A stretch of DNA of 12,507 bases from assembly GCA_900554875.1 (NCBI GenBank), contig USJA01000017.1, forward strand, positions 1 through 12,507, written 5' to 3'. This DNA is from an uncultured Clostridium sp. (GTDB taxonomy: Bacteria > Bacillota > Clostridia > TANB77 > CAG-465). The position numbers and the translations under genes are program-made. This document shows positions 1 to 6,186 of the stretch, piece after piece. Every line of letters begins with the position of its first letter. Position 1 is the stretch's first letter. Below the pieces are notes generated by a model. That model searched no databases, was not told the DNA's origin, and saw only the letters and a program-made list of their open reading frames with translations.

Positions 1-50
1 GGTTGGGACATTTTCTCATTTCTTTACTTAAGACATTATCACATTTCTTT
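1..50. repeat. Imperfect 25-bp-period direct repeat at left edge
   Basis: Bases 7-25 and 32-50 are 19-base near-copies (17 of 19 identical) offset by exactly 25 bases; both begin GACATT and end CATTTCTTT. A shorter related word, GTTAGGACATT, recurs at 121-131 and matches GTTGGGACATT at 2-12 except for one base. No open frame covers this stretch. Short direct repeats of this kind occur at the ends of IS21-type insertion sequences, so this could be the edge of a mobile element lying to the left. No transposase or target duplication is visible here, and the assignment is an inference. Confidence 0.4.
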
Positions 51-81
51 CATAAAAAAATACTTTTTTACCCAAAAAACA

Positions 82-110
82 TTGACAATAATTATTACAT
101 AGTGTATAAT
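82..110 (+). promoter_or_regulatory. Sigma-A promoter for tRNA-Met
   Basis: A perfect -35 box TTGACA (82-87) and a perfect -10 box TATAAT (105-110) are separated by 17 bases. Transcription should begin near 117, giving a precursor leader of about 20 bases before the mature tRNA. A double-consensus core promoter fits a stable RNA gene. Confidence 0.88.
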
Positions 111-138
111 TACTATTGTCGTTAGGACATTTGATGAT

Positions 139-215
139 GGCGGCATAGCTTAGTTGGCTAGAGCGTTCGGTTCATACCCGAAAGGTCACAGGTTCGACTC
201 CTGTTGCCGCTACCA
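139..215 (+). tRNA. tRNA-Met (CAT), elongator type
   Basis: A complete 77-base cloverleaf with encoded CCA at 213-215. The acceptor arm GGCGGCA (139-145) pairs with TGCCGCT, ending in a G-U pair. The D stem is GCTT/GAGC, the anticodon stem TTCGG/CCGAA encloses loop TTCATAC with anticodon CAT at 173-175, and the T arm is ACAGG/CCTGT around TTCGACT. The initiator features are missing: position 1 is paired, and the anticodon stem lacks the three stacked G-C pairs. The sequence closely resembles the elongator tRNA-Met of Bacillota as I recall it, and differs from tRNA-Ile2, which also has a CAT anticodon. It stands alone, with its own promoter and terminator. Confidence 0.95.
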
Positions 216-221
216 TTATTT

Positions 222-259
222 AAAAAACGTTCAAAACTATAATAGTTTGAACGTTTTTT
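222..259. terminator. Bidirectional terminator between tRNA-Met and comEB
   Basis: An inverted repeat pairs AAAAAACGTTCAAA with TTTGAACGTTTTTT, with one bulged A on the left arm and a short AT-rich loop around 237-245. A T run ends the stem on the plus strand (254-259) and an A run begins it (222-227), so it reads as a Rho-independent terminator for the tRNA and also for comEB, which ends 10 bases away on the other strand. Confidence 0.85.
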
Positions 260-268
260 GTTATAATT

Positions 269-778
269 TTAATTATTAAAAAATATTTTTTTGTTATTTT
301 CTAAAACCTCATCAAATTTAACCCAGTCATTAACATCCATTATTTTATAACCTTTATCAGAATGAATATCCTTTACAACTACATATTTTATTCCCGCATT
401 TATAACAACTCTTTTGCACATAATGCAAGAATCAATTTTTTCAAGTATTTGCCCAGTTTTTACATCCTTACCAACCATATATAGCGTTGCTCCGATTATA
501 TCTTTTCGTGCAGCTGAAATAATTGCATTTTGTTCAGCATGTACACTTCTGCACAGTTCGTAGTTTTGACCTTGCTTTATGTTCAATTTTTCTCTTGCAC
601 AAAATCCAAGATCAATACAGTTTTCTCTACCTCTTGGTGCACCGTTATATCCAGTAGAAATTATTTCATCATTTTTTACAATGACGCATCCATAATTTCT
701 TCTAAGACAAGTTGCACGAGAAAGAACCTCTTCTGCAATACCTAAATAATAATTATGCTTGTCAACTCTGTTACTCAT
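269..778 (-). CDS. comEB: Deoxycytidylate (dCMP) deaminase, ComEB family
   Basis: A 169-residue protein of the zinc-dependent cytidine/deoxycytidylate deaminase family. It converts dCMP to dUMP in the cytoplasm, supplying dUMP for thymidylate synthesis. The catalytic zinc site is visible as HAEQNAI (His80, proton shuttle Glu82) and SCIMC (Cys118, Cys121). The usual Pro before the first Cys of the PCxxC motif is Ser here. Other family hallmarks are TCLRRNYG near residue 23, NGAPRG at 45-50, CRSVHAE at 76-82 and IIGATLY near 94. The start is supported by a GGAGG box at 787-791, 8 bases upstream. The gene has its own promoter in the gap after trmL and shares a bidirectional terminator with tRNA-Met. 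The Com name is historical; nothing here implies competence. Confidence 0.95.
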   Translation of the reverse strand: MSNRVDKHNYYLGIAEEVLSRATCLRRNYGCVIVKNDEIISTGYNGAPRGRENCIDLGFCAREKLNIKQGQNYELCRSVHAEQNAIISAARKDIIGATLYMVGKDVKTGQILEKIDSCIMCKRVVINAGIKYVVVKDIHSDKGYKIMDVNDWVKFDEVLENNKKIFFNN

Positions 779-832
779 AACAGATTCCTCCTTACATTTT
801 AATATAAAAATAAATAATAATTTTTTTGTATA

Positions 833-861
833 AGTATATCACGCCGATAGTTTTATGTCAA
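833..861 (-). promoter_or_regulatory. Predicted sigma-A promoter for comEB
   Basis: On the minus strand a perfect TTGACA (856-861) and TATACT (833-838) lie 17 bases apart in the 95-base gap between trmL and comEB. The inferred start near 826 leaves a leader of about 48 bases. No terminator follows trmL, so readthrough into comEB is also possible. Confidence 0.72.
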
Positions 862-873
862 TATCTTTTAAAT

Positions 874-1365
874 TTATAAACCATCAAAATAACTACTTTT
901 TTCTTGAAGCCCTTCATAATTTATTTGTCTTTGAGCTTCATATGCAACAATTGCTACACTATTTGATAAATTGAGTGAGCGTATTTTCTTTCTCATAGGT
1001 ATTCTTACAGTTTTATCAAATTTTTCTAAAATATAGTCTTCAGGAATTCCCCTAGTTTCAGGTCCAAATATTAAATATGAGTCTCCTGTATATTTAACAT
1101 CAGTATATACTTTGTTTGCTTTAGTTGAAAGTAAATACATATCATTAGTATCAACTTTATTCTTAAAATCTTCAAGATTTTCATATTCAACTATTTCTAA
1201 CTTGTCCCAATAATCAAGTCCTGCCCTTTTCACTGCCTTTTCAGATATATCAAATCCAAGAGGATGAACTAAATGAAGTTTTGCTCCAAGTGCAGCACAT
1301 GTCCTAGCTATATTTCCAGTGTTTTGTGGAATTTCAGGTTCAATTAACACAATATTTAAAGCCAT
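874..1365 (-). CDS. trmL: tRNA (cytidine(34)-2'-O)-methyltransferase TrmL
   Basis: A 163-residue SPOUT-class methyltransferase that 2'-O-methylates the wobble nucleotide (position 34) of certain tRNA-Leu species using S-adenosylmethionine. The trefoil-knot signatures are present: EIPQNTGNIARTC at 11-23, IFGPETRGIP at 99-108, and IPMRKKIRSLNLSNSVAIV at 122-140. The length is that of the minimal TrmL/YibK family, with no added RNA-binding domain. The frame could open seven codons upstream at a GTG (1386). However, the ribosome site (AGGAAGTG) lies inside that extension and the predicted transcription start is also near 1382, so the ATG at 1365, giving MALNIVLIEP, is preferred. The only other SPOUT option, a TrmH-type rRNA methylase, would be longer. 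Confidence 0.93.
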   Translation of the reverse strand: MALNIVLIEPEIPQNTGNIARTCAALGAKLHLVHPLGFDISEKAVKRAGLDYWDKLEIVEYENLEDFKNKVDTNDMYLLSTKANKVYTDVKYTGDSYLIFGPETRGIPEDYILEKFDKTVRIPMRKKIRSLNLSNSVAIVAYEAQRQINYEGLQEKSSYFDGL

Positions 1366-1388
1366 TCTTTCACTTCCTTTTGTCACTT

Positions 1389-1417
1389 ATTATATATTAT
1401 TTTCTAATAGATGTAAA
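1389..1417 (-). promoter_or_regulatory. Predicted sigma-A promoter for trmL
   Basis: On the minus strand TTTACA (1412-1417) and TATAAT (1389-1394) lie 17 bases apart. Transcription would begin near 1382, leaving about 17 bases to the chosen trmL ATG. It sits just downstream of the terminator that closes the peptidoglycan-binding gene, so trmL appears to be transcribed separately. Confidence 0.7.
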
Positions 1418-1426
1418 TAGTAAAAG

Positions 1427-1459
1427 AAAAAAGTATTTAAATCAATATTAAATACTTTT
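1427..1459 (-). terminator. Rho-independent terminator of the PG-binding gene
   Basis: A perfect 12-bp stem, AAAAGTATTTAA (1429-1440) against TTAAATACTTTT (1448-1459), encloses a 7-base loop. On the minus strand the stem runs into six T and then, after a C, four more T. It lies 13 bases past the stop of the peptidoglycan-binding-domain gene. Confidence 0.8.
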
Positions 1460-1471
1460 AACATAAAATTA

Positions 1472-2101
1472 TTATTTCATATATTCGTTATATAATTTAT
1501 CCCACATTTCATCATTAACAATTCCTGTTACTTCAAGTCCATATTCTTTTTGGAAACTCATAACAGCCTTTTTTGTTTCACTTCCAAAAATTCCATCTAA
1601 TGCTATATTAGGAATATTTTGATTTACCAAAGAAACTCTTCTTAAATACTCCTGAAGTCTATACACATACCTTCCCTTACTCCCCTCCTTAAGTACATTA
1701 TATGATGAATCGGATCCTGGATTTAAGTTATCATTATTGTTTATATTGCTAAAATCAATTCTTTCAATTGCTTTGATTTGGTCTTTTTTGTCATATATAA
1801 CTTTTAATTTTTCATATGTATTTTTATCCATTATTCCAGTTGTATTTATTCCCATCATATTTTGAAAAGATTTTACTGCATTTGTAGTTTGACTATCATA
1901 CCTACCATTTAAAGTTATAACGGGCATTTTTGGATATATGTGTACAATACCCATTAGCATATTTTGTAATTTTTTTACCTCTTCTCCTTCGTCCCCTTCT
2001 TCTAATGTATTTCTTACACTATTTAATTCATTTGTGCATGTATTATATACATTATTTCTTCTCATAGAAAGTTTTTTTCTTCTTTTAAATAAACCAAACA
2101 T
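1472..2101 (-). CDS. Protein with two peptidoglycan-binding (PG_binding_1) repeats, no signal peptide
   Basis: A 209-residue protein with two copies of the PG_binding_1-like helical repeat, at about 32-100 and 136-205. Each has the pattern L..G..G..V..LQ..L, then a G.(Y/F)...T..AV.SFQ segment (NGRYDSQTTNAVKSFQ; DGIFGSETKKAVMSFQ) and a closing TGI. An Asn- and Asp-rich linker joins them. The family binds peptidoglycan and usually accompanies a cell-wall hydrolase, but no catalytic domain is present here. The N terminus is basic (KRRKK, MRR) with no hydrophobic stretch, so no export signal is visible. The start is supported by AGGTGA at 2107-2112. The gene diverges from the lipid kinase across 103 bases and ends in its own terminator. 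The domain call is firm; the role is unknown. Confidence 0.88.
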   Translation of the reverse strand: MFGLFKRRKKLSMRRNNVYNTCTNELNSVRNTLEEGDEGEEVKKLQNMLMGIVHIYPKMPVITLNGRYDSQTTNAVKSFQNMMGINTTGIMDKNTYEKLKVIYDKKDQIKAIERIDFSNINNNDNLNPGSDSSYNVLKEGSKGRYVYRLQEYLRRVSLVNQNIPNIALDGIFGSETKKAVMSFQKEYGLEVTGIVNDEMWDKLYNEYMK

Positions 2102-2204
2102 TTATATCACCTATTAAATATGTATGTACAAAATACTCATTTATTCTTCATTTTTCTTGCTTTTTATATACATTAGTGATAATATTTTAGTGGAGGAAAA
2201 ATAT

Positions 2205-3086
2205 ATGAAACATATAATACTTGCAAACCCTGTATCAGGAAAAAAGAAAGGAAAAATATATGCCTTAAGAGTACAAGACCTTCTAAAGAAAAATAATATA
2301 AATGCCGAAATTATTCTTTCTGAATACCCTAAACACTTAACTAAAATTGCACATGATTTATCAAAAAAAGATAGCTATAGATTTTATGTATTGGGAGGCG
2401 ATGGAACTTTAAACGAGGTGGCCTCTGGAATAGTGGGTACATCTTCTGAAATTGTTGTTATTCCTTGTGGAACTGGAAATGATTTTTTAAGATCAATTTC
2501 AAAATATATGAGTATGAGAAAAATTGTAAAAGAATCTCTTGGAAAAAAATCTACACCAACAGATATAATAACATATGGAAAAAACAAATACTGCATTAAT
2601 ATTTTAAATATGGGATTCGATGCAATGATAGCTAAAAATGTAGATAAATTTAGAAATTTTCCTTTTATATCTGGTTCAGCTAAGTATAACCTTTCAATAC
2701 TATACACTCTAACATCTGCAAAAAATTTTAAATTTAAAATAAGAAGCAAGGATAAAGTTTTGAAAGGTAGATTTACGTTAGCTGCAATTGCAAATGGAAA
2801 ATATTATGGTGGTGGTATTAAACCATGTCCAAATGCAAATGTAAATGATGGATTCTTAGATTGTTGTATTATAGATTCAACAGAATTATTTAGTAAAATA
2901 AAATTATTACCAAAGTATAAAAAAGGTAATCATACCAACCTAAAACAAGTTAATATTTTTAAATCAAAGGATGTTTCTATAGTTTCTACAAGAAAATTCC
3001 CAATAAGTGTTGATGGAGAAATATATTATACAAATAAATTACATATGAAAGTCTTACCTAAAGCAATAAACATTGTACATATTTAA
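2205..3086 (+). CDS. Diacylglycerol kinase-family lipid kinase (DagK/YegS/BmrU type)
   Basis: A 293-residue soluble lipid kinase of the diacylglycerol kinase catalytic family. It probably phosphorylates diacylglycerol or a related lipid with ATP at the inner membrane face, recycling it to phosphatidic acid. Visible motifs are ANPVSGKKKG at 7-16, the nucleotide-binding GGDGT at 64-68, PCGTGNDF at 87-94, and near the C terminus ISVDGE (Asp270, Glu272). The frame extends 27 codons upstream through a hydrophobic stretch, but GGAGG at 2192-2196, 8 bases before the ATG at 2205, and the canonical MKHIILANP N terminus fix the start. The 103-base divergent gap holds only weak promoter candidates (a GATAAT at 2178-2183). 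It is the sole plus-strand protein gene and converges on lysS. Whether it is DgkB itself or a YegS-like paralogue cannot be told. Confidence 0.9.
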   Translation: MKHIILANPVSGKKKGKIYALRVQDLLKKNNINAEIILSEYPKHLTKIAHDLSKKDSYRFYVLGGDGTLNEVASGIVGTSSEIVVIPCGTGNDFLRSISKYMSMRKIVKESLGKKSTPTDIITYGKNKYCINILNMGFDAMIAKNVDKFRNFPFISGSAKYNLSILYTLTSAKNFKFKIRSKDKVLKGRFTLAAIANGKYYGGGIKPCPNANVNDGFLDCCIIDSTELFSKIKLLPKYKKGNHTNLKQVNIFKSKDVSIVSTRKFPISVDGEIYYTNKLHMKVLPKAINIVHI

Positions 3087-3095
3087 TGATAAAAT

Positions 3096-3139
3096 AAAAA
3101 AGCCCTAAAGGATAAAATCCTTTAGAGCTTTTTATTTTT
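3096..3139. terminator. Bidirectional terminator between lipid kinase gene and lysS
   Basis: AAAAAGCCCTAAAGGAT (3097-3113) pairs with ATCCTTTAGAGCTTTTT (3117-3133) around a 3-base loop. The single mismatch is C against A on the plus strand, which becomes a G-U pair in the minus-strand RNA. T tracts follow on both strands, so it can end both convergent genes, with the lysS transcript forming the better stem. Confidence 0.88.
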
Positions 3140-3149
3140 ATATTTCCTT

Positions 3150-4643
3150 CTATTCTTCGTTATCTTCTACATTCTCTCTTTTCTTAAGTAAAGGATATAA
3201 TACAACATCACGTATGTTATAACTGTTAGTTAAGAATTGTAAAAATCTATCTATACCAAGTCCCCATCCAGATATTGGAGGCATTCCATATTCCATTGCC
3301 TTGATATACTCGTTATCCTTACTCATGGCTTCTTCATCACCTTTTGCTTTTAGTTCACTTTGTTCTCTTAAACGTTTATCTTGTTCCTTTGAATCTACAA
3401 GCTCAGAATAACCATTAATTATTTCTTGTCCATTTACAACTAATTGGAATCTATCTGAAACAGTTGGATCTTCATCATTTGATCTTGCAAGTGGTGATAA
3501 ATCAACAGGATGTTTTGTAACAAATACTGGATTTATCATCTTTGGTCTACTTACTTTTTTGTATAACTGATCTATTAGATTTCCTCTACCTAGCTTGTCT
3601 AAATCTGGTGTTTCCAAATCAATTTTATGTTTTTTAATTTCTTCTAATAATTCTGAAGCTGTTTTATATTTATCAATATCAATTCCTGAGTCCTTCAAAA
3701 TAAGGTCTCTAAATCCAATTTCAGGCCATTCATTGCCAAAATCTACTTCTGTATCACCTATCATGATTTTTAAATCTCCGTTATTGATATTTGAAATTAT
3801 GTACTTAATCAAATCAGAAGTAAGTTTCATATTATCTTTATAATTATAATAAGCACTGTATCCTTCTATCATTGTAAAATCTTGTAGATGATTTACACTA
3901 ATACCTTCATTTCTGAAATCTCTTGCAATTTCATATATATTTGTAAATCCACCAATAATAAGTTTTTTTAGAGTAAGCTCAGGAGAAATTCTTAAAAAAA
4001 CATCTGCATCATATGTATTATGGTGTGTTATAAATGGTCTAGCAGTTGCACCTGAAGCCGTATTTTGAAGAACAGGTGTTTCTACTTCGATAAATCCTTT
4101 ATTGTCAAGAAATTCACGTATTAATTTTATAACTTTAGATCTTAAAAGAAATCTTTTTTTTGTATCATCATTCATAATTAAATCAAGATGTCTTTCTCTA
4201 TATAATGTTTCTCTATTTGTTATTCCATGGAATTTTTCTGGAAGAGGCCTTAGTGCTTTTCCAAGAAATGTATATTTATATACTTGTACAGTTTTTTCAC
4301 CTGAACCTGTTATAAAGATATCTCCTGTAACACCAATAAAATCTCCAACATCAAGTGTTTCATGAATTTTTTTGTATAATTCCTCTCCTAAATCCTCTCT
4401 TTTCATACAAAGTTGAATGTGTCCCTCTACATCTCTTAAGTCAATAAAGCTAATTTTTCCCATTTTCCTTTTTGACATTACACGACCGGCAACACTTACA
4501 TCTTTAGTTCCTGGTTCTAAAGCCATAACTTCTTTTAATGAATGAGTATATTTAAAGCTATCTGGTCTTGTATTAAATCCATATTCCTTTAACTTTGCTT
4601 CCTTCTCTTCACGTACTTTTTTTAATTCAATAATATCTCCCAT
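3150..4643 (-). CDS. lysS: Lysyl-tRNA synthetase, class II
   Basis: A 497-residue class II LysRS that charges tRNA-Lys in the cytoplasm. The N-terminal OB-fold anticodon domain spans about 45-135 (VAGRVMSKRKMGKISFIDLRD). The catalytic core follows with motif 1 around EVETPVLQNTASGATARPF (186-204), motif 2 IARDFRNEGISVNHLQDFTMIE (about 239-260, Arg241/Arg244/Glu246) and motif 3 GWGLGIDRF (459-467) with RDVVLYP. Length and domain order are normal. Motifs 2 and 3 are worded slightly differently from the common GRVFRNEGIS and GGLGIGIDR forms, indicating a divergent LysRS branch rather than another enzyme. AGGAG at 4651-4655 supports the start. It lies 42 bases after greA with no terminator between, so a greA-lysS transcript is likely. 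No T-box precedes it. Confidence 0.96.
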   Translation of the reverse strand: MGDIIELKKVREEKEAKLKEYGFNTRPDSFKYTHSLKEVMALEPGTKDVSVAGRVMSKRKMGKISFIDLRDVEGHIQLCMKREDLGEELYKKIHETLDVGDFIGVTGDIFITGSGEKTVQVYKYTFLGKALRPLPEKFHGITNRETLYRERHLDLIMNDDTKKRFLLRSKVIKLIREFLDNKGFIEVETPVLQNTASGATARPFITHHNTYDADVFLRISPELTLKKLIIGGFTNIYEIARDFRNEGISVNHLQDFTMIEGYSAYYNYKDNMKLTSDLIKYIISNINNGDLKIMIGDTEVDFGNEWPEIGFRDLILKDSGIDIDKYKTASELLEEIKKHKIDLETPDLDKLGRGNLIDQLYKKVSRPKMINPVFVTKHPVDLSPLARSNDEDPTVSDRFQLVVNGQEIINGYSELVDSKEQDKRLREQSELKAKGDEEAMSKDNEYIKAMEYGMPPISGWGLGIDRFLQFLTNSYNIRDVVLYPLLKKRENVEDNEE

Positions 4644-4685
4644 TTTTCCACTCCTTTTTAGAAATATTTGGTTATTTAAATTTTT

Positions 4686-5165
4686 TTACAATCTTTTTAT
4701 AGATAGTATTTTGTATTTTATAACTCCTCCTGGAGTTTCAACTTCAACTTCATCACCTTTTTTAGCACCAATTAAGGCTTTTCCAACTGGAGATTCATTA
4801 GATATTTTATTATTCTTCATATCTACTTCTGTTGCTCCAACAATTCCATAAGTTATATCTTCATCAAATTCAAAATCATGTACTGTAACTTGAGTTCCTA
4901 TACCAACTTTTCTTGTTGATACTTCATCATCGTCAACAACTTTAGCTATTCTTAACATGTTTTCTATATCTTGAATCTTTGCTTCAAGTAATGCTTGCTC
5001 ATTTTTTGCGTCATCATATTCTGAATTCTCAGATAAATCGCCAAATTCCCTTGCAATTTTTATTCTTTCAGCAACTTGCATTTTCTTTGGCCCTTTTAAA
5101 TATTTTAATTCTTCCTCTAATTTATTGTACCCTTCTGTTGTAAGTACTATATCACGTTCTTCCAT
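4686..5165 (-). CDS. greA: Transcription elongation factor GreA
   Basis: A 159-residue GreA of full family length. It enters the secondary channel of stalled RNA polymerase and stimulates cleavage of backtracked RNA. The N-terminal coiled coil (about 8-75) carries the conserved tip segment FGDLSENSEYDDAKNEQ with its acidic residues. The C-terminal FKBP-like domain contains SPVGKALIGAKKGDEVEVETPGG. The start follows AGGAGG at 5176-5181 with a 10-base spacing. The order greA-lysS is common in Bacillota. A promoter-like sequence lies immediately upstream, separating it from the unrecognised gene whose stop is 72 bases away. Confidence 0.97.
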   Translation of the reverse strand: MEERDIVLTTEGYNKLEEELKYLKGPKKMQVAERIKIAREFGDLSENSEYDDAKNEQALLEAKIQDIENMLRIAKVVDDDEVSTRKVGIGTQVTVHDFEFDEDITYGIVGATEVDMKNNKISNESPVGKALIGAKKGDEVEVETPGGVIKYKILSIKRL

Positions 5166-5186
5166 TATTTAATCTCCTCCTAAAAC

Positions 5187-5214
5187 AACATATATATTAT
5201 ACACTAAGTGTCAA
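5187..5214 (-). promoter_or_regulatory. Promoter region for greA-lysS
   Basis: On the minus strand the gap holds a perfect TTGACA (5209-5214) and a perfect TATAAT (5196-5201), but they are only 7 bases apart and cannot work as one pair. Either TTGACA serves a weak TATGTT (5187-5192, 16-base spacing), or TATAAT is used with a poor -35. An 11-base palindrome (5201-5211) lies between the two boxes. Confidence 0.45.
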
Positions 5215-5237
5215 GTATAATACATTTTTAATATATA

Positions 5238-6116
5238 TCATTTAAAAAGAAAACCTAATTTTACCTTACTGAAATTATTTTTATTAATTTCCAATCTATT
5301 TAAAATAGTAAGTATTTCTGGTTCATATCTTTTATAGCATATATATTCATCACTCATAACATCCATATCTACATCATTCAGATCTAAATATAACGATTTA
5401 CTATTTAAAATATATTTTTGAATAAAACTATCTCTATCGATCTTACTATACAATAAATAGATGTTATATTTTTGAATGTTTCTTCTTCCAATTAAATCAA
5501 TCGTTGTGCCATATTCATTATTTATTTTTTGAATAAAGCCCTGTAATTTTGCACTATCATACTTATTAATATTTTTTGTCTTTAAAATATCAATAAATTT
5601 GTATTTTGAAATATATTCAAGCAATTTTTTTTCATCATAATCTTTTATATGGTCCAAAACTATTAGTATTTTTAATTTGCAAAGATCAATTTTATTGTCT
5701 CTAATATATTTATCCATATATATCTTGTCATTTACCTTTAAATTATTTTTTATATCAAGTTCCTCATATATTGTAACTTTGTTTAATCTAAATAGACCTA
5801 ATATATATTTTTTTATTAATTGATTCTTATCAAATTCCTTGGAAAATATCAGATGTACAACATCGTTTTTTCCGTATTTTCTATTTATATTTAGTTTTAA
5901 AATTTTATCATATATAGAATATTTTCCTTTTTGTAACTGAATATTTATATATTCTCTATCAATTCTTATGTATGTAATTTTTGATAAGGAATTATTTAAA
6001 ATGTCATCATTTACAATATATTTAAAAATTTTATTAGTAACTAATTTTCTTATATTATTTATACTTTTTTTCTCTTTGGAATCCTTACACTTAAAATCTA
6101 TAAAAATAGTGTTCAT
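5238..6116 (-). CDS. Unrecognised 292-residue protein, Lys/Ile-rich
   Basis: I do not recognise this protein. It is very rich in lysine (46 of 292 by hand count) and isoleucine (43), plus asparagine and tyrosine, as expected for AT-driven drift in a poorly conserved protein. No signal peptide or membrane segment is evident, and there is no Walker motif or clustered Cys/His. The second half alternates short hydrophobic strands with helices (ILIVLDH near 150, a GTTIDLIG turn near 203, SLYLDLNDVDMD near 241), loosely like a Rossmann-type alpha/beta fold, but without a clear nucleotide-binding loop. The start at MNTIFIDF follows GGGGG at 6121-6125. It sits 70 bases downstream of cdaA, where cdaR is commonly found, and 72 bases upstream of greA. 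It does not look like CdaR, which has a membrane anchor and YbbR repeats. Confidence 0.8.
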   Translation of the reverse strand: MNTIFIDFKCKDSKEKKSINNIRKLVTNKIFKYIVNDDILNNSLSKITYIRIDREYINIQLQKGKYSIYDKILKLNINRKYGKNDVVHLIFSKEFDKNQLIKKYILGLFRLNKVTIYEELDIKNNLKVNDKIYMDKYIRDNKIDLCKLKILIVLDHIKDYDEKKLLEYISKYKFIDILKTKNINKYDSAKLQGFIQKINNEYGTTIDLIGRRNIQKYNIYLLYSKIDRDSFIQKYILNSKSLYLDLNDVDMDVMSDEYICYKRYEPEILTILNRLEINKNNFSKVKLGFLFK

Positions 6117-6186
6117 ATTTCCCCCAATACTTATACATATTATATATGAACATATTTTTATATTATTACAACTTAAATAATTTTTC

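Noticed and set aside
1366..1386. A seven-codon GTG-initiated extension of trmL
   Set aside because: It contains the ribosome site for the ATG at 1365 and begins at or upstream of the predicted transcription start.
2124..2204. A 27-codon in-frame hydrophobic extension of the lipid kinase that looks like a signal or membrane segment
   Set aside because: The GGAGG ribosome site lies directly before the internal ATG at 2205, and the canonical MKHIILANP N terminus begins there. The extension has no comparable ribosome site.
1472..6116. Mobile element, prophage or defence island in the window
   Set aside because: The gene set is housekeeping in character, gaps are short and no integrase, transposase, nuclease or toxin-antitoxin signature was found.
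6117..6186. Promoter or terminator between cdaA and the unrecognised gene
   Set aside because: A TATAAT occurs at 6139-6144 on the minus strand, but the nearest -35-like TTGTAA is 21 bases away. AT-rich palindromes lack a T tract. Neither call is strong enough.
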